From contig CBDBEU010000005.1 in NCBI GenBank assembly GCA_965204565.1, positions 1,612,001 to 1,676,000 on the forward strand: a stretch of DNA of 64,000 nt, written 5' to 3'. The position numbers were made by a program, and so were the translations under genes. This document shows, in pieces, positions 1-7,792 of this stretch (its first letter is position 1; the number at the start of each line of letters is the position of its first letter). The notes beneath the pieces are model-generated. The model was not told the origin of the DNA, ran no database searches, and saw only the letters and a list, made by a program, of their open reading frames with translations. This DNA is from CBDBEU01 sp965204565 (GTDB lineage: Bacteria > Pseudomonadota > Alphaproteobacteria > Rhizobiales > TMED25).

Positions 1-235
1 GTGGGCATGGCTGACAAAACCGTGGCGTGCCGGGAACGCTTCGTTCTGCTTCGAACGGTACGCGCTATCGGCCCGGACGCCAGAGCCGGTGTTGGTTTTG
101 TCCGGCAATCCCTGGCGCGGCATTCGCCCGTCATGGCGGGCGGCATCCGTGACATCCCAACGGCGGATGAAGCGGAACGCTTTGTCGATGCCTGCGTGGT
201 TCTTGTCCCCGAAAGACGGAATTACGATGTCGGGC
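1..235 (-). pseudogene. IS5-family transposase fragment (first copy)
   Basis: Read on the minus strand this stretch encodes an internal piece of an IS5-type DDE transposase. Seen are a segment ending FRFIRRWDVTDAARHDG, then KTNTGSGVRADSAYRSKQNE and HGFVS. These match the block around the second catalytic Asp of the family (TDAA...ADTAYRS). It has no start or stop of its own and runs off the left window edge. It abuts a different IS5 fragment on the opposite strand at about 236, so one element was cut by the other or by a rearrangement. Inactive. Confidence 0.6.
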
Positions 236-1080
236 GGCGCGGTGGAGAAACTCTTCGCCCGGTTCGGCGCGCATCTTAAGGACGCGGGATATCCCGCCAT
301 GGGCGGGCAGATCGTCGATGCCACCATCGTGGCGGCCCCGCGCCAGCGCATGACCGATGCCGGGAAGGAGATCGTCAAGGGCGGGGGCATCCCGCCTGAT
401 TGGCAGGCCAATCCCCGGAAACCGGCGCAAAAGGATCGCGACGCGCGTTGGACGCTCAAGCCAGGGCGCAGGAAGACGCGCCCGGACGGCACGGCGACGG
501 GCGCAATCGCCACACCGGTGTTCGGCTGCAAATCCCATATCGATGCCGACCGGCACCACGGCTTCGTCCGGACATGGATCGTCACCGACGCCGCCCGGCA
601 TGACGGACGTGTAGCGGGCGGGCTTGTGGAGAAGGCGAACACCGGCTCGACTGTCCGGGCGGACACGGCGTATCGGTCGCAGAGGAACGAGAAGAAAATC
701 GCCCGGGCCGGGCTGACCTCGAAGGTCCATTTCCGCCGCCCGCCCGGCAAGCCGATGCCCGTGCATCACGAGAGGGCCAATGCCGCACGGTCGAAGGTCC
801 GATCCGCGATCGAACATCCCTTCGCCGGTATGAAGGCACGAATGGGGCTCTTCGTCCGCACCATCGGCATCGACCGGGCGAGGGCCAGGATCGGCATGGC
901 CAGGATCGCAGTCAACATGAAACGGCTCCTGTTCCGGGAGCGCAAAAGCGCCGTGGCATGGCCCGGCCCCGGCGAAACCAGATCCCGAACCACAACCCAG
1001 GCAAAGGGCCGACCCGCATCGCGGCCGTAAATGCGCTCTCGTCACCCGATTCCAGGCAGAAGACAGGGGGCTGCAGGGTG
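236..1080 (+). mobile_element. IS5-family element, 3' three-quarters of transposase plus terminus
   Basis: The plus strand encodes most of an IS5-family transposase from a GGAVEKLFARFGAHLKDAGY segment through GGQIVDATIVAAPRQRM (first catalytic Asp), the HHGFVRTWIVTDAARHDG block, RADTAYRSQRNEKKIARAG and the C-terminal SAIEHPFAGMKARMGLFVRT block holding the catalytic Glu. The N-terminal roughly 80 residues are missing, so it is not autonomous. The segment ends in a terminus-like sequence (gggctgcagggtgtcc) that recurs at 11453 in inverted orientation and at 33648 in the same orientation, which supports 1080 as the element end. Confidence 0.75.
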
Positions 1081-1285
1081 TCCGATTGTTTTGGATTACT
1101 TGTCGGATTGAGAGAGCAACAGGCTCAACAGGAAAACAAAATCCGGCATTTGAAAGACGATTTACGCGTCAAGGTGAGCCGGCGCAGCGGCTTCAAACGC
1201 GAAGTTGAGGACTGGTGCCGTACGCAAGACCGGGCTATCGCCGCGTAAGGGGCGAACCGCTGCATGGCTAGGCCGGAAATCCGCT
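1081..1285. other. Spacer with short unrecognised coding remnant
   Basis: Between the IS5 end and the carbonic anhydrase stop lies an open stretch to 1248 that reads as a charged helical tail rich in Gln, Lys and Arg and ending DWCRTQDRAIAA. It has no start of its own downstream of the IS end and resembles the truncated C-terminus of a gene cut by the IS. The family is not recognised. Confidence 0.3.
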
Positions 1286-2053
1286 TCAAGAACTTTCTGG
1301 CCCGTTCACCGTCACATTAAGGTCAGTCACTAGGCCGTTGCCGAGCGAATAGATCCACCCGTGCACGCTGAGCGCTTGGCCGCGCGCCCAGGCCTCCTGA
1401 ACGAAGATGTCAGAGACAACATTGCGAACCTGCTGGGCGACATTGAGCTCGCACAGCCGGTTAAGACGCGCCCCGGAGTCGTCAATCGCCTCAAGTTCTG
1501 GCCGGTGACGTTCATAGACATCGCGGATCGGGTGCAGCCAATGATCGATCAGGCCGCGCCGCTGGTCATCGACCGCCGCACTCACGCCGCCGCAGCCATA
1601 ATGCCCCACCACCAATATGTGCTTGACCTTGAGCTCATCAACCGCGAACTGCAGCACCGAGAGGTAATTGGCGTCTTGGGGCGGCGCCAGATTGGCGACG
1701 TTGCGATGAACGAACAACTCGCCCGGACCCAGGTCAACGATCTCATTTGCCGGCACCCGACTGTCAGCACAGCCAATCCATAAGTATTCCGGTGCCTGCT
1801 GACCCTCAAGCCGCTTGAAGAAGCCGACATCGGTGCCGACCATGTGCGCAGCCCAAGCGCGGTTATTGTCTTTTAGATGGTCCAAGTCGCCGCCGCCAAG
1901 TTCCTTGGCAGCGGCCAGAATGGCATCGTCCTCAGCTGCCGCAAGCGCGCTGCCAGGACGCATACCTGCCGCTAGCGCGCCTGCGCCGACACCGGCCATT
2001 GCGGCGCTCTTCAGCAGCATTCGCCTGGTGCTATCCTCGAAACCGGTCTTCAT
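1286..2053 (-). CDS. Beta-class carbonic anhydrase with Tat signal
   Basis: Interconverts CO2 and bicarbonate. The 255-residue product starts at the ATG at 2053, chosen because a GGGAGG ribosome site lies just upstream and because it places a twin-arginine signal (STRRMLLKS, residues 8-16) followed by a hydrophobic Ala/Gly-rich segment to about residue 40 at the N-terminus. Export to the periplasm is therefore likely, which is less common than cytoplasmic beta enzymes. Zinc ligands and the catalytic dyad of the family are visible: C95-A-D97-S-R99, then H151-Y-G-C154. Length is normal for the family once the signal is allowed for. It stands alone between an IS5 fragment and an IS1380 remnant, so its original neighbours are not visible. 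Confidence 0.92.
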   Translation of the reverse strand: MKTGFEDSTRRMLLKSAAMAGVGAGALAAGMRPGSALAAAEDDAILAAAKELGGGDLDHLKDNNRAWAAHMVGTDVGFFKRLEGQQAPEYLWIGCADSRVPANEIVDLGPGELFVHRNVANLAPPQDANYLSVLQFAVDELKVKHILVVGHYGCGGVSAAVDDQRRGLIDHWLHPIRDVYERHRPELEAIDDSGARLNRLCELNVAQQVRNVVSDIFVQEAWARGQALSVHGWIYSLGNGLVTDLNVTVNGPESS

Positions 2054-2130
2054 TACATCCTCCCTGATTATTGATTTTCGGCACGGATAGATTGCGCCGG
2101 GACCGCGCGAGCAGTGTTGCTCAGTATTTT

Positions 2131-2345
2131 TAACCGACATTCACGGGATGACGACCATCGTCGAGCCGATATTGCCTCCACGGGCGGACATCAGCAACCC
2201 GGACCATCGTCGTGGGGATCGAGGGACAGCGAGAACGGTGACGCTGGCGTATATCGCGCCGCGTGCCGATCTCGTCGTCATCAGGACACACCTAGCCTGT
2301 GGTTCTTGCCGGACTGCATGACACCCGGACGCGTCACGCCGGCGC
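2131..2345 (-). repeat. IS1380-family 3' end remnant, inverted copy
   Basis: About 210 bases that reappear in inverted orientation at roughly 23156-23367, with only scattered substitutions and small indels. At the second location the repeat directly follows the stop region of an IS1380-type transposase (product ending LRPQPAPA), so this copy is the orphaned downstream end of such an element. No gene is recognised inside it. Confidence 0.6.
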
Positions 2346-2499
2346 CAGCCGCCGCATGCAGCAAGACGGCATCCCAATTCGATCCACAAACAACGATCGG
2401 ACATCGCTTGCCATCAGGAATCATGATGGATTGCAGCAAAAAAGATTATTTACCGTTGGGGCCTGCGGCAGCTACAGTACGCGTTCTCGGTTTAAGGCG

Positions 2500-2518
2500 G
2501 CGCGAAACGTTTTCGCGC
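2500..2518. promoter_or_regulatory. Palindromic operator, LacI-family type
   Basis: GCGCGAAA and TTTCGCGC form perfect 8-base arms around a CGT spacer, centred 38 bases upstream of the M24 gene start. The core GCGAAACGTTTTCGC resembles operators of LacI-family regulators such as RbsR and PurR, which centre on a CG step. One T more than an exact even palindrome is present. No LacI-family gene is in the window, so the cognate regulator is unknown. Confidence 0.5.
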
Positions 2519-2546
2519 TCCACAAGCAAATCAGGGGTGGAGACAT

Positions 2547-3815
2547 ATGGGTGCGAATTTCGGCATGCTCGGCATGGACTGGCAGCAGCGCGTCAACTGG
2601 GACCGCATGCGCAAGTACCGCGTGGAGCGCGCGCGCGAAAAGATGAAAGAAGCCGGCCTCGGCGCCATGCTTTGCATGTATGACGAGAACGTCCGTTACA
2701 TCACCTCAACGCTGACACCGGGCTGGAACCGTCTGAAGCCGGGTCTGAGATACGCCATGCTGTGTGGCGATGGCGATCCGATCCTGTTCGAGCAGGGCGA
2801 CCTCGGCTTCCAGATTGAACGTCATTCCCCTTGGCTGCCCAAGGAGAACGTGCGCTACTCATATGCTTGGATCAAGGGTGCGGCCGGCCCCGCCTCGACA
2901 CAGCAGGTGAAGAAATTCACCGATGCAGTCAAGGAAGAGATGAAGCGCCACGGCGTCGCCGGCCAGAAGCTTGGCGTCGACTTCGTTGACATCAACATGA
3001 TCGATATTTTCAAAGAGGAAGGCATTCACTGGGAAGACGGTATGTCGCCGATGATGAAGGCACGTGCGGTCAAGAGCCAGGACGAGCAGGAGTGCTTCCG
3101 CATCGTTGGCGCAATCGGTGATGCCGCGCACTGGGAGACGATGAAGTTCCTGCGCCCCGGCGTGACCGAAAACCAGGTCACTGCGCACATCATGAAATTC
3201 CTCTACGACATTCCCGGAATGGAAGACGTCGAGGACGTCATCGTCTCATCCGGCCCCAACACCTGGCCGAACTGGCGCAACTTCTCCGACCGCATTATCC
3301 AGCCGGGCGACATCGTCTTCATGGATCTCGCAGCGCTCACCTGGAACGGTTACAAATCTTGTTATTACCGCACCTATTGTGTGGGCAAGGAGCCAACCCG
3401 GGAGCAGAAGGACACATACGCCACCGCGCTTGAATGGCTCTATGACTCGATCGGCGCTGTTAAGGCGGGCACCACCACCCGCGAAATCGCGCTCAAATGG
3501 CCATCGGCGAAAGAAGCCTATGGCTATGAGGAAGAAGATCAGGCAGCAGCCAATCTGTGGGGCCATGGCCTTGGGCTTGCACAGTACGACCCGCCTGTTA
3601 TCTCGCGCATCTGGTCGCTTGACCATCCGATCGAGATTGAGGCCGGCATGACTTTCGCGCTGGAAACCCAACACGGCAAGATGTTCCGCTACGGCGTACG
3701 CATTGAGGAAATGCTGGTTGTCCATGACGATTCGATCGAAATCGTGTCCAACTTTCCGGTCAAGCAGATCACCGTTGTCGATCCAATCCCGGGCTACGGC
3801 GATCACGTAAAATAG
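2547..3815 (+). CDS. M24 (aminopeptidase P/creatinase fold) family protein
   Basis: A 422-residue protein with the two-part architecture of the M24 family: an N-terminal creatinase-like domain (about 1-170) and a C-terminal pita-bread domain (about 180-410). Family members are Xaa-Pro peptidases, creatinases, ectoine hydrolases or the DMSP lyase DddP. In the metal region (from D260: MDLAALTWNGYKSCYYRTY) one Asp is kept, but the position of the second Asp, which lies just before the R-T pair in DddP, is Cys. The GHGLGL His, LETQHGK Glu and RIEEM Glu are present. It may therefore act without the usual dinuclear metal site, as creatinase does. The ATG at 2547 follows GGGGTGGAG. It is first in a run with 3900-7165 and sits behind a palindromic operator. 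Substrate unknown. Confidence 0.8.
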   Translation: MGANFGMLGMDWQQRVNWDRMRKYRVERAREKMKEAGLGAMLCMYDENVRYITSTLTPGWNRLKPGLRYAMLCGDGDPILFEQGDLGFQIERHSPWLPKENVRYSYAWIKGAAGPASTQQVKKFTDAVKEEMKRHGVAGQKLGVDFVDINMIDIFKEEGIHWEDGMSPMMKARAVKSQDEQECFRIVGAIGDAAHWETMKFLRPGVTENQVTAHIMKFLYDIPGMEDVEDVIVSSGPNTWPNWRNFSDRIIQPGDIVFMDLAALTWNGYKSCYYRTYCVGKEPTREQKDTYATALEWLYDSIGAVKAGTTTREIALKWPSAKEAYGYEEEDQAAANLWGHGLGLAQYDPPVISRIWSLDHPIEIEAGMTFALETQHGKMFRYGVRIEEMLVVHDDSIEIVSNFPVKQITVVDPIPGYGDHVK

Positions 3816-3821
3816 CGGTAT

Positions 3822-3854
3822 GGCCGGGCGGCGTGAACTCCCTGCCCGGCCTTT
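3822..3854 (+). terminator. Rho-independent-like hairpin
   Basis: GGCCGGGC (3822-3829) and GCCCGGCC (3844-3851) form a perfect 8-bp GC stem with a 14-base loop, followed by TTT. It lies just after the M24 stop and before the next gene. It may end or attenuate transcription between the two, or protect the 3' end of an M24 message. Confidence 0.55.
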
Positions 3855-3899
3855 CCACCCTGTGGTGCTGCATCGGGCCAGGAATGCCCCATTAGGTTA

Positions 3900-5180
3900 A
3901 TGAACGATTTTATCATACCGATTACCGAGAAAGCCGCGCTCGATCCTGAACGTGTCGGTCCGAAGGCTGCAAATCTGGCGGCATTGACCCAGGCTGGCTT
4001 TCCAACTCCCGGCGGCTTTTGTTTAACCGCGGATGCCTACAATCACCAATTGGCACACCTTGGGATGAGCGATGCCGTACGCGGCTTCAACCCGGGGAAC
4101 ATCAACGCCTCGCGGCGTTTGGCCATAGACGTCAGGCTCAAGCTCTACGAGCAGCCAATTGCGTCTGAAATTCTTGCCCCCCTACTCGCCTTCTGGCAAC
4201 GCCAGCAGGAGACTTCCGACAGTCTTGGTGTGGTGCGCTCATCAGCTCTGATTGAAGACCGGGCAGGCGCCAATTTTGCCGGCCAGTTCGAAAGCTTTCT
4301 CGGCCTTGGCAGCAAGGCCGAAGTCATCACCGCGGTGCGCGCCTGCTGGGCTGCCTTGTGGACCACCAACGTGCGCCGGTACATGGAAAACAATGAGTTG
4401 AGCCCGGCAGAGACCGCGATGAGCGTTCTGATCCAGCCTCTGGTTTCGGCCAAGGCATCCGGCGGTAGCCTGAGCCAAACGCCGGAGGGCGACATGCTGA
4501 TTGCCGCAACTTGGGGACTTGGCACTTCAATCGCGCAAGGCGAGATTGTACCTGATCGGGTCATACTCGACCGCAACGCCAACGTTAAATCGGTTCATCC
4601 CGGCCATAAGGACCACAGCGACACCTGCCAGCATGGCGGCGAGTCACAACCTGAGGCCGTACAAAAAGACCTGATCTCGGAACCCTGCCTCACCAATGAG
4701 CAAGCTTCAGAACTTGGGCGCCACCTATTGCGTACTGAAGAGTTGATGGGCATGCCGGTGGAAATCGAATGGGCCATTGACGATGCCGGCATCAAGATGT
4801 TGCAGTGCCGCTCCCTCACCGTTGAAGAACCCGCCGTACCTGATCAGATTTGGAGCGACAAACCGGGTCTTCGTGGCCATCCGGCCGGAATTGGGTGGGG
4901 TGTTGGCCGCGCTGTCGTCGTCGAATGCGAATGCCAGATGTCACGCGTCGCCCAGGGCGATATTCTGGTGACCAAGGTGGCCGGACCGGCTCTTAGCCAT
5001 ATCTTGCCCGATGTCGCTGGTGTCGTTTCTGAGCGCGGTGGCTCAACCTCGCATCTGGCATCTCTTGCCCGCGAGCGCGGTATACCAGCAGTGCTGGGCG
5101 TGATGGATGCGACTACGGCCATACCCGATGGCGCACAAGTCGCCGTCGACGGCGTTGCCGGCATTGTCCGGTGGATATGA
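3900..5180 (+). CDS. PEP-synthase/PPDK-like ATP-binding plus phosphohistidine protein
   Basis: A 426-residue protein made of a PPDK/PEP-synthase type ATP-binding domain (about 1-320; GPKAANLAALTQAGFPTPGG near residue 21, RSSALIEDRAGANFAGQFES near 115) and a C-terminal PEP-utilising mobile domain with the phospho-accepting His in GGSTSHLASLARERGIPA (H385). The pyruvate/PEP-binding barrel that follows in PPDK and PEP synthase is absent. Such two-domain layouts occur in enzymes that transfer the beta-phosphate of ATP to other acceptors, for example phenylphosphate synthase subunits and rifampicin phosphotransferase. A role in phosphorylating a catabolic substrate is an inference from this and from the neighbouring dehydrogenases. 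Its TGA overlaps the next gene's ATG, which indicates translational coupling. Confidence 0.8.
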   Translation: MNDFIIPITEKAALDPERVGPKAANLAALTQAGFPTPGGFCLTADAYNHQLAHLGMSDAVRGFNPGNINASRRLAIDVRLKLYEQPIASEILAPLLAFWQRQQETSDSLGVVRSSALIEDRAGANFAGQFESFLGLGSKAEVITAVRACWAALWTTNVRRYMENNELSPAETAMSVLIQPLVSAKASGGSLSQTPEGDMLIAATWGLGTSIAQGEIVPDRVILDRNANVKSVHPGHKDHSDTCQHGGESQPEAVQKDLISEPCLTNEQASELGRHLLRTEELMGMPVEIEWAIDDAGIKMLQCRSLTVEEPAVPDQIWSDKPGLRGHPAGIGWGVGRAVVVECECQMSRVAQGDILVTKVAGPALSHILPDVAGVVSERGGSTSHLASLARERGIPAVLGVMDATTAIPDGAQVAVDGVAGIVRWI

Positions 5181-6166
5181 TGACTGGCCCTCGCGTCTTT
5201 GTCACCCAGCCGATTGCTGAAAGCGCGCTTGAGCGTATTCGGCCGATTGCCGATGTCGCGATGAACCCCGATGCAAGCCGCATCCTGCCGCAGGACCATC
5301 TCATCGAGGCCGTGCGCAACACTGATATTCTTTATTGCCTGTTGCACGACACCGTTGACCGCGAGGTGCTCACCGCCAATCCGGATCTGCGCGCCGTTAC
5401 CTCCCAGGCGATCACGCCCGACAGAATTGACGTTGAGGCAGCGACCGAGCTTGGCATTCCGGTCACCGTGATTCCGGCGGTCGTCACCGACGCCACCGCC
5501 GACATCGCCTTTAGCTTGCTGCTGGCCGTCGCCCGCCGCGTTGTTGAAGGCGACGCACTGGTCCGTGCCGGCGGCTTTCCAGGCGCCCAGTCGGCCCATC
5601 TTCTGGGCGCTGACGTCTCAGGCAAGACCATCGGGCTTATCGGCGGTCGCGGACGTATTGCACGGGCGGTTGGGCACAGGGCCCACGGCTTCGGCATGCG
5701 GGTGCTCTATTGGGGACCACGCCGCCTGACCGAAGAAGAAGAACAGACCGAACGCCTTGAATATGTCGAGTTCGACTATCTTCTGCGCATGTCCGATTTC
5801 GTTTCCATGCATGCCGCCATGCTTCCTGAAACCCATCACATGCTCTCGACCCGCCAATTCGGGCTGATGAAGCCAACCGCCTATATCATCAATACCGCGC
5901 GCGGGCCGGTAATCGACGAAAAGGCGCTGGTTGCGGCACTGGAGGCCGGTGAGATCGCCGGTGCCGGGCTTGATGTCTTCGAGCACGAACCGGACGTTGA
6001 ACCACCGCTGCTGAAGATGAACAATGTCGTTCTCGCACCACATCTGGGCTCTGCCGCTCACGATGTGCGCGAGGGCATGGCCCATCGCGTGGCCGATAAC
6101 ATCATCGCGCTGATTGAGGGGCGCACCCCCCCAAACTGCGCTAATCCGGAAGTGCTGACTGGCTGA
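5177..6166 (+). CDS. D-2-hydroxyacid dehydrogenase, glyoxylate/hydroxypyruvate reductase-like
   Basis: NAD(P)-dependent oxidoreductase of the D-isomer 2-hydroxyacid dehydrogenase family, 329 residues. The family triad is visible: R242 (NTARGPVID), E271 (FEHEPDV) and H289 (PHLGSAAH). The nucleotide loop reads GLIGGRGRIARAV, one residue longer than the usual GxGxxG segment and with Ala in place of the last Gly, so cofactor binding may be altered. The ATG at 5177 is chosen because it overlaps the upstream stop (ATGA). It would interconvert a 2-oxo acid and a D-2-hydroxy acid in the cytoplasm. Paired with a second, diverged family member immediately downstream. Confidence 0.88.
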   Translation: MMTGPRVFVTQPIAESALERIRPIADVAMNPDASRILPQDHLIEAVRNTDILYCLLHDTVDREVLTANPDLRAVTSQAITPDRIDVEAATELGIPVTVIPAVVTDATADIAFSLLLAVARRVVEGDALVRAGGFPGAQSAHLLGADVSGKTIGLIGGRGRIARAVGHRAHGFGMRVLYWGPRRLTEEEEQTERLEYVEFDYLLRMSDFVSMHAAMLPETHHMLSTRQFGLMKPTAYIINTARGPVIDEKALVAALEAGEIAGAGLDVFEHEPDVEPPLLKMNNVVLAPHLGSAAHDVREGMAHRVADNIIALIEGRTPPNCANPEVLTG

Positions 6167-6202
6167 GCCGGCCTCCTTCCCGGAACAAACAAGGGGAATG
6201 CC

Positions 6203-7165
6203 ATGACTGGGCCGCTGATCGTCGTCACCGACAGCCCGTTTCCAAGCCTCGGTCCGGCGAAGGCCGCCCTCGCCCACCTGAATCCTCAGGTGGTGCAGGC
6301 AAAAAGCGCTTCACCTGACGATATTGTCGAAGCCGCGCGCGATGCCGACGCCGTCCTTGTCACTTATGCCAAACTGGAAGGCGACTTGCTGCGGCAGTTG
6401 AACAAATGCAAGGCCATCGGACGCTTCGGCATCGGTGTCGACAATATTGATCTCGCTGTCGCCGGTGAGCTCGGCATCGCTGTCAATTATGTGCCTGATT
6501 ATTGTTTTGATGAGGTCTCCGACCAGGCGATGGCCATGCTGATCGCCATGGCGCGCAAGGTCGTGCAGGCCAACAACCTGGTTCAGGCGGGACGCTGGGA
6601 AATGCCGGCACTGGTGCCGATGCGCCGTCTGCGTGGCCAGGTAGTGGGGCTGGTCGGCTTCGGCAACATTCCACGCATCCTAACGCCAAAAGCTCAGGCC
6701 TTCGGCTTCGATGTCATCGCCTTTGACCCCTATGCGCCAGCTGAATTGCTTGAAAAGCACAATGTCGAAAGCGTATCCTTGGACGACCTTTTTGCGCGCT
6801 CGGACTTTGTGTCTGTCCATGCGCCGCATACCCCGGAAACCAGGGGCCTGGTGAACGCCGATGCGTTCAAGAAAATGAAAAACACCGCAGTCGTCGTAAA
6901 CACCGCGCGCGGACCGCTGATTAATGAAGCCGACCTTATTGCTGCGCTGGATGCCGGTGACATCGGCGGCGCAGCACTGGACGTTGTCGAAACCGAACCG
7001 CTCCCCGCCGATTCACCTCTGATTGGCCGCGACAATGTGATTCTCGCTCCACATACCGCATTTTATTCGGTTGAAGCGCTTGAGGAACTGCAGTCCAAGG
7101 CAGCTAGCGACGTCGCGCGGGTGCTTTCGGGCGAGCAGGCGATTTACCCGATCACCGCCAGCTAA
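6203..7165 (+). CDS. D-2-hydroxyacid dehydrogenase, phosphoglycerate dehydrogenase/CtBP-like
   Basis: A 320-residue member of the same superfamily as the gene before it, but of the C-terminal-binding-protein/SerA-like branch. Key positions are R236 (NTARGPLIN), the Glu in VETEPLP and H284 (PHTAFYS). The nucleotide motif is VGLVGFGNIPRI. There is no ACT domain, so serine-type feedback control as in long SerA proteins is not expected. AAGGGGA lies ahead of the ATG. It follows the previous dehydrogenase by 36 bases and probably belongs to the same message. Two distinct dehydrogenases in one operon suggest either two steps or two substrates. Confidence 0.88.
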   Translation: MTGPLIVVTDSPFPSLGPAKAALAHLNPQVVQAKSASPDDIVEAARDADAVLVTYAKLEGDLLRQLNKCKAIGRFGIGVDNIDLAVAGELGIAVNYVPDYCFDEVSDQAMAMLIAMARKVVQANNLVQAGRWEMPALVPMRRLRGQVVGLVGFGNIPRILTPKAQAFGFDVIAFDPYAPAELLEKHNVESVSLDDLFARSDFVSVHAPHTPETRGLVNADAFKKMKNTAVVVNTARGPLINEADLIAALDAGDIGGAALDVVETEPLPADSPLIGRDNVILAPHTAFYSVEALEELQSKAASDVARVLSGEQAIYPITAS

Positions 7166-7200
7166 CGGGACCAGATATTGGATTTGGTCTGATGCGTGAA

Positions 7201-7701
7201 CTAAAGCGCGGCGGGCGTCGAGAAAGTCCCCCGCCAGACGATCAGTGGCGTAGCTTCGCTGGAACGCATAGCGACCACCTCACCGAGATAGATCTCATGG
7301 TCGCCGCCCGCATGGCGGGCGTGCGTGATGCACTCGAAATGCGCGACCGTCCCTTCAATCAGCGGAACCCCGCAAAATCCTTCGTGGCAGTCGATCCCTG
7401 AGAACTTGTCGGGTAGCGGCGTAGCAAACCGGGTGCAGGTGTCGACTTGATCGGCCGCCAGGATATTGACCGCAAAAGCCTTGTGGGCGCGAAAAGCCCC
7501 CAAGCTTGGAGCCGACAGAGCGATACTCCACAAGATTAGTGGCGGATCAAGCGACACCGAGTTGAAGGAATTGACAGTAAGACCAACTGGCGCACCACCC
7601 TCACCGCGGGTGGTGACCACTGCAACCCCCGTGGCAAAACAAGCCAGCGCCGATCGCAGCGCTTTTGGATCCAGATTTCCCTGATTGGGCTCACGGCTCA
7701 T
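7201..7701 (-). CDS. Flavin reductase domain protein
   Basis: A 166-residue protein of the flavin reductase family (HpaC/NtaB-like, FMN-binding split barrel). It shows the N-terminal ALRSALACFATGVAVVTTRG, SLDPPLILWSI, FAVNILA and FSGIDCH segments typical of that family. Members use NAD(P)H to supply reduced FMN to a partner monooxygenase. No monooxygenase is visible in the window, so the partner must lie elsewhere or the protein binds flavin for another purpose. An upstream GTG at 7707 is an alternative start. Convergent with the dehydrogenase operon and divergent from the LysR gene. Confidence 0.85.
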   Translation of the reverse strand: MSREPNQGNLDPKALRSALACFATGVAVVTTRGEGGAPVGLTVNSFNSVSLDPPLILWSIALSAPSLGAFRAHKAFAVNILAADQVDTCTRFATPLPDKFSGIDCHEGFCGVPLIEGTVAHFECITHARHAGGDHEIYLGEVVAMRSSEATPLIVWRGTFSTPAAL

Positions 7702-7762
7702 ATTCACACGACTATAATGGGAACGTCGCCATCAGCAACAATTGTAATCTTTGATTTCCATC

Positions 7763-7777
7763 ATCAGCTTCATTGAT
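7763..7777. promoter_or_regulatory. Possible LysR box (T-N11-A)
   Basis: ATCA and TGAT form an inverted repeat around seven bases, and the T and A at the inner edges are spaced as T-N11-A, the LysR-type consensus. It lies 16 bases before the LysR start in the 90-base divergent region with the flavin reductase, where autoregulation and control of the divergent gene are usual. Short and therefore tentative. Confidence 0.35.
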
Positions 7778-7792
7778 ATATAGCGCACGATC

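Noticed and set aside
131..1045. 304-codon minus-strand frame
   Set aside because: Antisense to a clear IS5 transposase fragment; no motif.
3309..3380. DddP-type DMSP lyase assignment for the M24 protein
   Set aside because: General resemblance to DddP exists, but the second metal-binding Asp positions of DddP are not kept and the N-terminal domain differs, so a specific function is not claimed.
7165..7200. GACCA/TGGTC hairpin after the second dehydrogenase
   Set aside because: Five-base stem without a following T-run; not distinguishable from chance.
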